Source: Hofstenia miamia
Lineage: Eukaryota; Xenacoelomorpha; Acoela
Direction: 5' to 3'
NCBI GenBank assembly: GCA_004352715.1
Contig: SCFE01000007.1
Coordinates: 1,587,377-1,651,376, forward strand
DNA: 64,000 nucleotides
Below the pieces are notes generated by a model, which did no database searches, was not told where the DNA came from, and worked only from the letters and a program-made list of their open reading frames with translations. Within the stretch, counting starts at the first letter, position 1. Each line of letters begins with the position of its first letter. This document shows, one piece after another, positions 11,210-22,508 of this stretch. A program made the translations under genes and the position numbers.

Positions 11210-12725
11210 TATATGACTCTATGCACACATTTCGTGTAGACAGGTTTTTGAAATCAGTGTGGATGAGTGACAGAGACTCTAAATGCATTACTTCTAAAAT
11301 TGTGCATCTTATACAGCAAAAACAAAGAGCTGAATACAAACAATGATATTCAAAAGCAGCAGTAATTTCAGAAAAAATTAGAAAACTTAAGTTAACCAAT
11401 GTTGAAAAATTAGGTTCTAAAAACCGGTGGCGAAAAATAGATACAACATTCAATAAAAACTTTTCATGTACGAAAATTGACATGGATTGTTTTGATTGTG
11501 ATGTTTACATGCAACTCTAGCAGCAAGATCACAACGACAGTCGGACTATAATCACAAATCAAATCCTTCTTTTGACCTCTTAAGTCATTCTGCGCCAAAT
11601 ATACCTCTTAATGTAGTATCTTATCATTTTCGGAATTGCAAAAAATCTTCAAATGGTCCCAACGGCATTCCGTACTAGATTTATAGAAACTACTGGGATA
11701 CATTGGCACCAATTTATCATTTTCTTTGGAATGAATCTCTTAAAGTCGGAGATTTTCCTTCATGTTACAAACTAGCAATTTTACAACCAATTGCTAAGGT
11801 TAAAATTGCCAACAATCCCAACGAAATTTGAAGAAATATTTCACAAATATTTTATTTCTCCTGAAATAATTAGAAAGGGTGATATAAATCAATTTGCATA
11901 TAAAAAAGGTATGTCTACAAATGATTGGCTTGTTACATTTCAACGTAAAGTATGTATGCAAGGCTTTATATAATAATAAAATTGAAGGATTACACTCTAT
12001 TTTAATAGATTTCTCAAAGGCATTTGACACCTTAGACCAAGAAAGTGCTGCATTAACATATAATTATTTTATTGAATCCAAGCACATATGCTTATGGCTG
12101 TATTCTTTCACAAAATGTCGTTCACAGCAATTAACTTTTAAAGAAATCACTTGTAATCCAATAGAAATTACATTAGGATCCTCCCAAGCAACAGTTGAAG
12201 GCCCAAATGTGTACTCAATTTCTAGTGACCCACTAAGATCCTCACAACCTAACTGTTTTATGGTGAAATATTCAAATGATTCAACTGCAGGTATACCTTC
12301 CTATAAACATCCAGATCTAGGTCAGAAATTGGCAATTAAGAATACAGTACATCAGTAAATTCAATTTAAGCATTAATGATAAGAAAACCAAGATCATAAA
12401 TTTCTCTTTAGGTAAACTAAGTAATTGCCAATGTCAGCAAACACAAATTTGTTATTCCTCATCTTAACATGCAATTGTTCTTGGAGTTACATTTCAAGAA
12501 AACTTGACATTCAAAAAACACGGAAAGCATCTTTTAGCAAGTTTAAATGCCCAAATTTATATTTTAAGAGATTTAAAATCAAACAATTACACAATCAAAG
12601 AAATAAATAATGTTTTTGAGTCATTAATTTTAAGCAAAATAAGATATGAAATTTCAGTTTTGGATCAGCATGTGATTTTCTGATAAGCTTTGTTTCTAGA
12701 TGAAAGAATTTTAAAATCTTTTTTA
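11210..12725 (+). pseudogene. Decayed LINE ORF2 (reverse transcriptase), plus strand
   Basis: The translation in shifting frames gives an ordered series of reverse-transcriptase blocks. A segment like SSNGPNGIPYWIYRNYW is followed by FPSCYKLAILQPIAK, then LHSILIDFSKAFDTLDQE (motif A region). Next come a degraded GVPQGT-like block (LGSSQATVEGPN) and KYSNDST, where the catalytic YADD should stand. Many stops and frameshifts show it is old. The order and wording fit the CR1/Jockey group. Confidence 0.75.
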
Positions 12726-12732
12726 AAACTAC

Positions 12733-13787
12733 TTAAAAAAATTCCCCCACCAATCAAATCAAAAATTTGCTTATCTATCACTTTTGTTTTGCAAAATGTA
12801 AAAAATTGGTGAAGGTTCATTAGACCAAGAAGTGTTAATAGAAATTTAGCATTTTAAGCAATTGATGCTTGCAAACTGTTCATTTAAGTTTTCTTTGCGG
12901 TTTTCTTTGAATAATTGGCTAGAAAACCATAAATGACCCCATCTACCACACATAAACCTTTCTCTCCCAACTGAAGTTCCAATCCTTTGTTGAGGGATTA
13001 ATATATATGCCAAAAGTAAGTAAATAGCTCATCTATTCCACCTTGCATTGTGCAAACTTGTCAAATTTAAAGCTGATTTTTGGAAAAAAACCATTTTCAA
13101 AGTAAAACTTAACCACAAGCATTAAGTGATAGGAAAAACCCATGTCATATCACCATTGAGAATGATCTTCATCAATCACTTCAGGACCTGTCCTGTGGTG
13201 CACTTGAATCACTTGGTGGGATTTAATAGGATCGTTGGTCGTATGCCTTTTCATTGCACTCTTGAGAAATTCTTTTAAATCTTCTTTTAATGTTCTTTCT
13301 GTAGCAGCCAAAGTAGTTTATCTGTCAATGACATGTTGCTCTGTTGGTAGTTTATAAAGCTCAAACTAATTTTGTTGGATTTTTGTTCTCTGACATGTCT
13401 TTGTTTTCTCAAAATAAGTATTATTTCTATTCCAAATATTTTTAATTCTTCTTTAGGAACTGGATTTTTATACATCTAAATTACACAAGAAATATAAATT
13501 GGTGTGAAGTCAGATATGAGTAAGAATAAATTTTATACAAAACAGGAATTAAGATAAGGTCTATAAGCAAAATTGATACTAAAACAAACAGCACAACATA
13601 AACAATGCAATGAAGTAAATAAAATCAGAATTAAAGATTGTAAGCGCTTAAATATAAACAAATATGCTATTAATTTTTCTTGCTTATAGTATTATGTGTA
13701 TTCATATTCAACAAAAGGCCCTTTACAAAATATAAAATAGGCATTTATATGGTTAAAAATAAATGTTTGGTGGGGGAGTTTTTCAAA
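12733..13787. mobile_element. Insertion with short inverted ends that splits the LINE relic
   Basis: AAATTCCCCCACCAATCA near 12737 is matched in inverted orientation by GTTTGGTGGGGGAGTTTTTC near 13762. LINE reverse-transcriptase debris lies to the left and LINE C-terminal debris to the right, so the roughly 1.05-kb block looks inserted. No transposase was recognised inside. Borders are approximate. Confidence 0.4.
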
Positions 13788-13799
13788 ATATTACCAGTT

Positions 13800-14310
13800 A
13801 TAAACATTGCCATGAGCTATTTCCTATAAAAGTTCATCTAATAATTGTATGCTTATTACTTTTTCAACAAAATTGATTTTAAGGAATATGCCTACCTGCA
13901 GTTTTTACAAACATCAATAGATTTTTTTTACGATGCTGTAAAGCTGGTTTTTGTGAAAAGATATATGATTCACTTAAGATCAGAGATGAGGAAGACTTGA
14001 GACTTGCTAGAAAAATTGTAGAAATTTCATGACATCCAATTATTTCATAATGCACGATCTATCAGAATAAATCAAATATATCAAATACCTTTAGTACGAA
14101 CTGAAACGTTCAAGAATATTTTTGCACATCGTTCTATGAAGTTAATTTAAATGACAGAAGTAGCAAACATTTACTCTTATTTAATTTTTGTTTTTTTCCT
14201 TCTATTTTGATGTACATATTAATCTTCAGTCTGTATTGGACTTGAAGTAATTATAGTGTTTTAATGTTCTAATGACTATAAATTACTAATAAAGTTGTTA
14301 TACAACTTGA
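13800..14310 (+). pseudogene. C-terminal end and 3' part of the same decayed LINE
   Basis: Frames near 13900-14140 give blocks such as FFLRCCKAGFCEKIYDSL, DLRLARKIVEIS and LVRTETFKNIFAHRSM, resembling LINE ORF2 C-termini. AATAAAG near 14290 may mark the 3' end. Assignment to the same copy as 11210-12725 is inferred from order and strand. Confidence 0.5.
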
Positions 14311-14329
14311 GTTAAAATCACCGATTCAT

Positions 14330-15436
14330 TTATTTTATTGAAATTTTAGTTTAATTAATATAATTGGATATTATAGGGTTCTAAATGGCTATCTGATACA
14401 GCACAGTGATTAATGTGTTAGTTTTATCCACTCATCTTTTACGATGCACCCTACGAGTTTTATCGCATTGTGAATAACCTATTTTGGTCGTTTCACAATG
14501 GTCCACGTGTTTCCCATCAACTAAGGAAATCACTAGGCGTAAAAAATCTGATTGTTTAATATTACTATAATTTTCGAAAACCAGTTTTGAAATTTAGTCT
14601 ATAGAGCATCAAATCTTTCCTAGTTTTCGTGATGGTTTTCATTCAAACCTGTATTTGGGCATACTGGCCTCTCATATATTGACGACGTGCAAAATGTATT
14701 CTCAATTTTCATTTCATCTAAAAATAAAACTAATCCATTGTGTACTATTGTTTAGCGTGAATTCCTAACAAATTTCAATCTCGTGCAGTTGATCGACCTT
14801 TCTAGTAGAGTTCTTTAGGACCTAAATTATTTAGTCCAATTTTCATTTAATCAAATTTTATTTGGTCCATTACCAGTGCCATTAAATATTTTAGTTCCAT
14901 AGTTTCATATTGCTCCATGGCAGAGTGTGTATTTCACCCAAAATTAGCAAGAATTATTAGTATTTGAAATATTTGATCTCATGTTATAAAATTCGAAAGT
15001 CCCTCAGAATGTTAACCTCAACACCATATTTCAATTAACCGGTTGCAGTTTTTATAAATGACTTAAAAACAAGGATATATGAAGAGGATGTCCGAAGATC
15101 CATACTCACTTGTGAAAATACACAAGATGGAGTATCCAAAAACTATGTCTATGATTACTTATAATATTTAAGCTGCCTTTTCAAGAACAACGAAATGTTT
15201 GATTACAAAGTTGTAATTTTTTCGGCACGATCATTGGTTGAAGTTTTTGTAAGATTTTTGATATATAATTGGTTTTAAATTTTTTGCACTTTATTGAAAA
15301 TGTAGAGTGTTGTGATATATTCCACTCTCCAATTTTGTTCTAAATTTTCAAAAAACCCTCTTCAATGTGACTCGTATGTGCACATGCCTTCATTTAAATG
15401 ACAATTTCTAAATAGACTGATTTCTTATAATTTTAG
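14330..15436. other. Intronic sequence before the penultimate exon
   Basis: No gene or repeat recognised. Confidence 0.5.
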
Positions 15437-15584
15437 ACCTTGAAAGGGTTTTATATGCAATCCCTCTCAACAGATTCTCACATGGGTGTGCTTCTACCTT
15501 TATCATGCGGTGCAATATCATCATCTTGTGGTCAACTTCTTAGCTATCCGTTGGCACTTGTTAGAACCCAAATGCAAGCAAAAG
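15437..15584 (+). CDS. SLC25A24-like: Mitochondrial carrier (SCaMC/SLC25A24-like), penultimate exon: start of carrier repeat 3
   Basis: The exon is 148 bp, entered in phase 0 after the acceptor ATTTTAG and left after one base of a codon (AAAG|GTTATT). It encodes [20 protein letters not shown], then [20 protein letters not shown] and [20 protein letters not shown] is the third carrier signature, with Pro kinking the odd-numbered helix and Arg at the matrix salt-bridge position. SCG..SS.CGQL is specific to the SCaMC group, where the third repeat has a Cys/Ser-rich helix. It joins in frame to the exons on either side. Confidence 0.93.
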
Positions 15585-16526
15585 GTTATTTAATCCTATG
15601 TGTTAAACCTCTATTGTTCATTAAATAAAACATGCATCAATCAAGTATAAATGTATTTGAGCCTCTTTCATGCATGATCATATTAACTCATTGCACAGCT
15701 CATTGAATCCACTTTTATCCTCCTTTAATCAAACGCTTCCGCGTATTTTTTTAGTAAATTTGTCAATGTGGTATTTTGACTAACGACGTGTATGAAATTT
15801 TACTGATAACTTGTTTAGTTAAGAATTATTCAGACTAAAGCTCGGTAAATACATGTAACTTTGTAAAAGTGATTCACATGCTTTGATATTTATCTTCAAT
15901 GCTGCAATTTGTAAAATAACGCGTGTTCAATTTCAAAGCCACTTATTTATAATAACATTATGCTATTAGTGACTGAATTCGACTCATCATCCTAGTTTTG
16001 CTGCAAAAGGCTTCCTAATTTTACCTATATTATTTCTTACCCGCAATGTCAAACTTATTCAGCTATTTGTTAATAAATTTTTATAAAAACTACCGTTTTC
16101 ATTTCTCTGCTTTTAAAAGAATTTGATTTTGGAAGTCCTTCTCGTGTGAGAAGATACGGCTTAACGTTAGAACAATAGTTTCCTTTTTAACGCATTAAGC
16201 AAAATCGACATTTTTAGCATTTTTGTACTTTTACACTGTAATTTGAATAATTAGTTTGTATGAATTATATGCGAATATGTGAAATTATGGTATACTGGAG
16301 TTGTTTGGGTTCTGTGCTATTATATAATTAACTTCTCATCTTCACTGTTCTGTAGTACATAATTGACATGATTAAATTTTCGCTATTTTTTATTATTTTG
16401 ATTACTGTACTGAAATCTGAGAGAACTAGTCTTAAATGTCTTATATAAATATGTTCAAGTAACTTAGTCTAAGCCCTGATTTAAGTGGGCATAATTAAAT
16501 TTAAGTATGTATATATATATATAGTG

Positions 16527-16564
<38 letters not shown>

Positions 16565-16720
16565 CACTATGTATTATTTTTGTCCCAAACATCAGTATTT
16601 TTTGAAATTGTACATATATATATGCATGTAAATATAATTCATTAAAACTAATGTTTAATGCTGATATTATTTAATAACTTCTTGATAAGCTTTATTTTGC
16701 AAATGAATTTCTTTATTTAG
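15585..16720 (+). other. Last intron of the carrier gene (1,136 bp)
   Basis: GT at 15585 and TTTATTTAG ending at 16720. Phase 1 on both sides. Contains a TA-rich palindrome at 16521-16570 but no other recognised feature. Confidence 0.85.
16521..16570. repeat. TA-rich perfect palindrome (hairpin)
   Basis: ATAGTGATTA, a (TA)n run and TAATCACTAT form 25-bp arms with no spacer. The arms are mostly microsatellite, but the non-TA ends also pair. Likely a slippage-prone site or a tiny MITE remnant. Confidence 0.8.
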
Positions 16721-16899
16721 CCACTGAAGCCGGACACAGCCAAATAACCATGGTAGGGACTTTCAAGAAGATTTTATACAAAGATGGAATCGTTGGATTT
16801 TATCGAGGAATTATTCCCAATTTCCTTAAAGTTATTCCTGCAGTTAGTACCAGCTATGTGGTCTATGAAAAAGCCAAGAGTTTCTTACTAAATATTTGA
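16721..16899 (+). CDS. SLC25A24-like: Mitochondrial carrier (SCaMC/SLC25A24-like), last coding exon with stop
   Basis: The exon opens with CC, completing the split codon from the previous exon (G|CC, Ala), and ends at TGA 16897-16899. It encodes [20 protein letters not shown], then [20 protein letters not shown] and [38 protein letters not shown] is the hallmark end of the SCaMC third repeat, covering the matrix helix and the sixth membrane helix. Exons 15437-15584 and 16721-16899 together give 108 residues and a stop without frame conflict. The C-terminus is of usual length. Confidence 0.93.
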
Positions 16900-17448
16900 A
16901 TTTTATTTGTCACAAGGAATCACATTTTACAAAGAGCTGTATTTTTACAATGTTTGAAATTTTTATACTTTTTGCGTGTTTTGCAGAATAGTAAAGAAGA
17001 GACTTTTTCTATTTTCGTATAGTTGTGTTTGCCATCATCACTTATATTTATAACTTATAGAAATACTTTAGACTTTTACAAGGTGGGGCAAAGCAACTAG
17101 TTTATTTCAATTTGGTGTCTTGAGGCGATATACGGATTGTTGGGATGGGTTTCCTCGCAAAATTTTAATGTTGGTTCTTAACTTAATATATTTATCGTGA
17201 TCCCGTTTTTGATGAGAAACACCCTGCATTTATTTTTCATGGGACTATTTGAACTCGATTGTTTTCCGCGGTCGTCCTACCAACTGGTCTCACCTGAGGA
17301 ACAGGCACTCCGATGTGCTGGAAATAATTGATTGAGCAAAATGGACGCCGTCTGTCTGATACTATAGATAAAATCGCATACACATCTGGCTTTGCTTCTG
17401 TTTTAATTAATATTCCTTTAAGCATGTTTTTATGCCCTACCTTGTATT
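16900..17448 (+). other. 3' UTR and downstream sequence of the carrier gene
   Basis: Immediately follows the carrier stop codon. No AATAAA was found with confidence in this stretch, so the transcript end is not placed. No other gene recognised. Confidence 0.45.
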
Positions 17449-18669
17449 AGGGTGCATTCACACAGAAACATTGTGCTTGCTAGAGCGAGCTTGCCCTAGC
17501 TTTAAATCTTGGGTGGTCACACAGAGAGCGGGCGATATTTTCTGGCAATGTATTAAAACCAGAGTGTTCACACAGCGCGATTGTGCGAGCTTAGGTTTGC
17601 TAGAGATTTAAACAGTTGAGTTATTGACAGAAAATTCACACAGAAAGACTTATCGCAATCCCAATTAAAATCTAGTGCCTAGCGATATTTTCTAACAGAT
17701 GTGCTCATTCAGAAAGCGCACACTTGTAAACGATTTTAAATATGTTAAATATTTTCGCATTTTATATCACCAAATTAGATATAAATGTATACTAAAAAAT
17801 GTTATTAAATTGAGTTTTATATAAATATTTTTCGTTTTCTTAGTTATAAAATCCGTTCACTCGATCAATATTTGCAAATCTTTCTAATTTTACACTTTAA
17901 TTATATACATCAAATCATTTTATATTAAGATGGACGCAAACAAACAACTTCTCAAAACTGGCGTGTTTTTTGAACTCGATTCCATTATAGAGAGCTGCTT
18001 CAAAGGCTGTTTCGATTACGAATAATTCTGGGTCCATTACTATTTAAGTTATATGTAAATGATATGGATCAGCACATTAATGGTAATCATGTACAATTTG
18101 CAGATGATACTCTTATTTATTGTAACGATATTTTGAATTTACAGGAAAATGTTGAAAAATTGCAATCATTCTTTAATAATAATTTGTTAAAACTAAATAT
18201 TGAAAAAACTATATTTATGGTAATTAAGAAAAGAAGAAATTAATCAACATTAGAAAGTATTAAGATATGTAACAACATCATTCAGGAATCACCAAAAATG
18301 AAATATTTGGGATTTGTAATTGATAATAAATTGAATTTTGAAGACGAGGCAAACAACATCATAAAGAAAATGGCGTATGGTATAATATCAATTCAAAAAA
18401 TTGGAAAGTTTATGAATACAACACTATCTTAAAACATGTGTTAAAAATATAGCAAGCGCACGCCGTCTGTGTGAATGCTACTATCTTAAAACATGTGTTT
18501 AAATTACAAGCGCTATATCGCAATCTCTGTGGGAACACCCTCCTGTATTTCTTCTTGTTTAAGTCTCAAGATCGGCTTTATCGCTAGCTTTCTGTGTAAA
18601 TTCTACTATCTTAAAACATTTGTTTAGTAAATACGGTATATCGCAAGCTTTCTTTGTGCACGTACCCTT
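17449..18669. mobile_element. Foldback-like DNA element with recurring TCACACAGA units and a LINE relic inside
   Basis: The left end AGGGTGCATTCACACAGAAAC is matched in inverted orientation by the right end (GCTTTCTTTGTGCACGTACCCT). TCACACAG recurs about every 55-65 bp on the left (about 17458, 17517, 17571 and 17635). Its complement (TCTGTGTGAAT, TCTCTGTGGG, TTTCTGTGTAAAT) recurs on the right (about 18473-18660). GCGATAT and TTGTGCGAGC-like words repeat in the arms. The layout copies that of the 8535-9909 element. No transposase seen; the target duplication is not clear. Confidence 0.7.
18010..18430 (+). pseudogene. LINE reverse-transcriptase fragment inside the foldback-like element
   Basis: The plus-strand frame contains ILGPLLFKLYVNDMDQH, then VQFADDTLIYCND (catalytic ADD intact), then NLLKLNIEKT and MKYLGFVIDNKLNF. 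These are motifs B, C and D/E of a CR1/Jockey-type reverse transcriptase. Both ends are truncated and one TAA interrupts the frame near 18241. It probably jumped into the element, or the element carries it. Confidence 0.8.
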
Positions 18670-18910
18670 ACAGTAGTTCTAATCTTTGTTGTTTAGGAAG
18701 AGCATGAAATTGCTGTTCTTGATATTTGAAATCGTTTATAACATTGAGAAGTACCCAAAATCTGACAAAGATATTATTTTATCAAAAACTAATATGAAAA
18801 AGAAAACTACACTAACTTTTAAAAATAAATCAGGCCTGGAAAACAAACAAGAGCCTTCCCTCGTAAAATCTATCCTATTCATCATCAAATTTCAGCACTA
18901 TAGCTTACAT
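18670..18910. other. Short spacer between the foldback-like element and the LINE
   Basis: No recognised feature. Confidence 0.5.
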
Positions 18911-19086
18911 TAAGATAAGATAAGATAAGAGATTCTATATTCAGATAAATGTTTACAATTCAATAACTGATAATTTATCTGAATAGCGTCATAAATTACA
19001 AAAAAGTAACCAATCTACAAATCAACATACATTACAAAAAGTAACAATTCTTACAGGCTATGGATGAATTACTTTATATTGCTATT

Positions 19087-22000
19087 TTAATGACGAGTTA
19101 TCGTATAGTCATTGTTGTAAAATTTAAATCCTAACCATGATGTACCTAAAATATATTTTTGCTTAAGGAAGATTTTTAAACGCTTTTTAAAAGGTTTCAA
19201 TTTTTCAATGCTTTTAATTTCTTTAGGTAGCGAATTCCAGGTTCGAATTGCGACATTAATGAAAGATTTCTTCAAAACTTTTTTCTTATACTTAACACAT
19301 GTAAACATTTTAGATCTTGAATTCTGTTTATACGCAAATCCCGGGAATTTAATTGAATTATAAGGCGGTAGATTTTTTACTAGTTTGAAAAATGTTAGCA
19401 AGGTATTTAAAATGACGAGTTGTTTTGGAAAGAGAATTGACCTAGAAATGTAATGTTTAGTTTTCGATGAATTTTTTGCTGAGATATTCAGTGCCCATTT
19501 TAATTGAATGTCAAGTTTTCTATAAAGCACATCACTTAAATCAGTAAATAAGATGTTTGCATAATTAAGGTGGCTCATGATAAAAGCATGGAAGAATTGA
19601 ATAATTGCACAAGGTGGTAACTGCTTAACTACTAGTGTCATACTTTTTATACCTATAGCTAGTTTTCTAACTGTTATGTTAATGTGAGTGTTGAACTTTA
19701 ACTTTGAGTCAATGGTTACGCCTAAGTACTTGAAAGTGTCTACAATAGGTACATTAACAGTATTAATTTTCAAAGTCATTTTGGAAACATCGTAGTTATT
19801 TTTATTGGGCTGCAAAATACAAAATTCCGTCTTAGCTTCATTAATTAGCAACTTATGCATTGAAAAATATTTTGACAATTTGTTGCAATTGAATTCTATT
19901 GATTCCACTGCTGAGTGCAATGATGTATTATCGCTGAAGATGCAGGTGTCATCGGCATATTGAATTAGATTGCAATTGGTTATTGACTGCATGTCATTTA
20001 CATAAATACTAAAAAGAAGAGGACCTAGAATCGTTCCTTGAGGCACCCCATTGTAAACCGGTAACCAATCAGAAAAAATATCGTTTAATTTAACTCTCTG
20101 GAATCTTTGGTTAAGGTAACTAGTTATCAATTGCTTACTATTACAAGAAAATCCTAAGTAAGATAGTTTTTCAATAAGTATGTTGTGATTAATCGAATCA
20201 AAGGCTTTTGAGAGATCTAAACAAGCTATAGCTACAAACTTATTAGAATCGAGGGATGCTCTCCATTTTTCAGTAGCATGTAATAGTGCATCAGTTGTTG
20301 AAAAATTTTTGCGAAATCCAAATTGGGTGTTCGATAATAAATTATACTTATTAAAATGTTCAATTATTTGGTTATGCAATAATCTTTCGAATATTTTACT
20401 TATTGGAGAAGTAATTGAAATTGGTCGATAATTAGTGGCAATTGAAGGATCGTTTTTCTTAAAAATAGGAGTAATGTGAGCAAGTTTTAGATAATCTGGG
20501 AAGTGATTGCATTTTATAGATTCATTAAAGATGAAATTTAAAGGACTTGCAATGATATCTGCAGTCATTTTAAGAGCCCAAGAGGGGATATTTGAGGGAC
20601 CACTTGATTTGTTGGACTTAAGCTTAAGAATCGATTTAATAATTTCATAGGTAGTTGAGAATCGGAAATTAAATTCAGGTGTAAAGATTTTGTGTGAGAG
20701 GTTTTTGTATTTAATAAGGGGCCCTTTGTAATTTCCTAAGTTGACAAAAGTCTTGTTTAATTCATTAGAAATTTCTAAATTGTCGGTTAGATTATTTCCA
20801 TTTTGATCTTTAATCACATCAATTAAGTTTGATTTAGATTGCTTATAATTTGTGATTTCTTTTATTAGTTTCCATTTTGACTTTTCATTTGGAAGACGCG
20901 TATACTCATTTTTGATAAATTCATTGAATGCCCTACGAGATGCAATATTCGAGGCATTTCTGGCCTTTTTATAGGCAGCAAAGTTCTTGTTAGTTCGAGA
21001 ATTTATAAAATGTTTATATGCTTTGTTCTTTTCGCGAATTAAAGCTTTACAAGTGTCAGATATCCAGGGTTTGTTAGAAAAAGTATTGTTTGCTTTGGAT
21101 TTGGTTGTGGATTTAACCATTATTTTCCTTTCAGGGCAAAATCTGTTGAGGTAAAATTCAAAAATGTCTGAGAAATTTTTTAGCATTTCATTTATATTTG
21201 ATGCAGAATATACAGGAAACCAATTTTCTGATGAGAGGGATGATTTAAAATTATTAATATTTTCAATACACTTTTCACGAGTTTTAATCCATTTCGTGGT
21301 AATTTTTGGGGTTGAGTGAGAAGACTTTTGAAATTTGATAGATGTAAAACAGTGATCCGAGAATGGGCATTCAGAAGAGATGTACTGGAAGTGTGTATTA
21401 TTGTTTTCAGCTAATGCAATGTAGTCAATTAGAGTCCTACTCGATGATGTGATTCTAGTGGGCAATGTTTTATTGGTCAATTCAAGATTAAATGTGTTCA
21501 AGAACAAATCCATTTTACATTGATCATTAGCATTTAAATAATTGAGGTTCCAATCTCCGAAAAGTACTAAATCTTTATTTTCAGAACAGGCAAGTGATAA
21601 TTCTTCTTCTAGTTGTTGAATAAAAAAATTGGCAAATTTCTTATGCGGACAGTATGATACATTTAATAATTGTTTTTGAAATCTAGAATTTTTAATTGGA
21701 TTAGTAATTTCAACCCATAGACTGTCAAAATTTGATGTGTTAGGACTTTTAATATCGTTGCGTATTTTGGGATTGAATGACTTTGGAACTAAAAGTAATA
21801 CACCTCCACCTTTTGATTTTCCTAACATATTGTTCAAAACTCTATCCTTTCTAAATAGTGCAAAATTTTCATTAACAGACCATGTGCTATCTAGATCGTC
21901 AATCTTTAGCCAAGTTTCAGAAATTGCGAGAATTAAATCATTTTTAGTATTTGAAACGAATTCCCTATATTCGAAATTTTTAATACTTAGATTCTGAAAA

Positions 22001-22239
22001 TTTAAATGTACGTAATTCACAATATCTGAGCCGGTATTCAATTTTTTGATGTATGATTCAAAATTTAAAATCGGACCGGGATTAGTCTCAATACCATATA
22101 CTGCTAATAATAGGAAAATTATGAGAGAAATAACAAATGAGTTTTTTAAATCGATTATGATAATACAAATGCGCCTGGTTAAGAAAGTTAAAGCTGTTTT
22201 TGAATAGCGAATAGTTGAGTTATATGTATTGAAGTAAAA
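19087..22239 (-). CDS. LINE ORF2: APE endonuclease plus reverse transcriptase
   Basis: The frame is continuous for 1,050 codons. Its last 984 (from 22041, a TTG) hold the recognisable domains; numbering from that TTG, endonuclease motifs are SETW 41-44, GDWN 162-165, IDY 205-207 and SDH 228-230. Reverse-transcriptase motifs are NYRPIS 537-542, FGFRKNFSTTDAL 574-586, LDLSKAFD 608-615, GVPQGT 665-670 and YADD 695-698. The C-terminal part contains RTWNSLPKEI. The protein nicks target DNA and primes cDNA synthesis there. All catalytic residues I can check are present. There is no in-frame ATG ahead of the endonuclease: the frame opens after TAG at 22242-22240, and the nearest upstream ATGs (22262 and 22268) are in another frame. 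Confidence 0.93.
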   Translation of the reverse strand, partial: FYFNTYNSTIRYSKTALTFLTRRICIIIIDLKNSFVISLIIFLLLAVYGIETNPGPILNFESYIKKLNTGSDIVNYVHLNFQNLSIKNFEYREFVSNTKNDLILAISETWLKIDDLDSTWSVNENFALFRKDRVLNNMLGKSKGGGVLLLVPKSFNPKIRNDIKSPNTSNFDSLWVEITNPIKNSRFQKQLLNVSYCPHKKFANFFIQQLEEELSLACSENKDLVLFGDWNLNYLNANDQCKMDLFLNTFNLELTNKTLPTRITSSSRTLIDYIALAENNNTHFQYISSECPFSDHCFTSIKFQKSSHSTPKITTKWIKTREKCIENINNFKSSLSSENWFPVYSASNINEMLKNFSDIFEFYLNRFCPERKIMVKSTTKSKANNTFSNKPWISDTCKALIREKNKAYKHFINSRTNKNFAAYKKARNASNIASRRAFNEFIKNEYTRLPNEKSKWKLIKEITNYKQSKSNLIDVIKDQNGNNLTDNLEISNELNKTFVNLGNYKGPLIKYKNLSHKIFTPEFNFRFSTTYEIIKSILKLKSNKSSGPSNIPSWALKMTADIIASPLNFIFNESIKCNHFPDYLKLAHITPIFKKNDPSIATNYRPISITSPISKIFERLLHNQIIEHFNKYNLLSNTQFGFRKNFSTTDALLHATEKWRASLDSNKFVAIACLDLSKAFDSINHNILIEKLSYLGFSCNSKQLITSYLNQRFQRVKLNDIFSDWLPVYNGVPQGTILGPLLFSIYVNDMQSITNCNLIQYADDTCIFSDNTSLHSAVESIEFNCNKLSKYFSMHKLLINEAKTEFCILQPNKNNYDVSKMTLKINTVNVPIVDTFKYLGVTIDSKLKFNTHINITVRKLAIGIKSMTLVVKQLPPCAIIQFFHAFIMSHLNYANILFTDLSDVLYRKLDIQLKWALNISAKNSSKTKHYISRSILFPKQLVILNTLLTFFKLVKNLPPYNSIKFPGFAYKQNSRSKMFTCVKYKKKVLKKSFINVAIRTWNSLPKEIKSIEKLKPFKKRLKIFLKQKYILGTSWLGFKFYNNDYTITRH
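22072..22095 (-). other. 2A-like motif (GIETNPGP) at the ORF2 leader
   Basis: The ORF2 frame upstream of the endonuclease reads a hydrophobic run (SLIIFLLLAVY) followed directly by GIETNPGP. The 2A consensus is D(V/I)ExNPGP, so one position differs (G for D). 2A peptides make the ribosome skip the last Gly-Pro bond, releasing the upstream peptide; versions at N-termini of APE-type LINEs have been described. Whether this variant works is not known. Confidence 0.75.
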
Positions 22240-22508
22240 CTATACTGGTAAGAGAGAGACATCCTCATTAGATTTGAATGTCGAAATAAGGAAAATATAA
22301 GTAAAGAGTAATAATATTACTTTGAAAACAAATTTGAGTTTCAATTTGAATTTAGGGTTATAGTAATTTTTCCATAGCCTGGGCGTCTGTAAACAAAAAT
22401 ATAATAATTCACACGACATAGCTAATAAAAAAGTATCTTAGCTGTTGAAGTAGATCGCTTATGATGGTGGCGGTGACTTCAGAGTTAGAGCAATTTGCGG
22501 TGAATGAA

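Larger units (their letters stand above)
2464..15436 (+). other. Large intron of the carrier gene (12,973 bp)
   Basis: This region is bounded by a GT donor at 2464 and an ATTTTAG acceptor ending at 15436. The two flanking exons are consecutive parts of one carrier protein. It holds a foldback-like element, a decayed LINE split by another insertion, an unmerged assembly duplication and long AT-rich stretches without recognisable genes. Confidence 0.85.

Noticed and set aside
15440-15628. Reading the carrier exon as a free-standing small ORF from an internal ATG to TAA at 15628
   Set aside because: The GT donor at 15585 and exact phase match to the exon at 16721 show that it is an internal exon.
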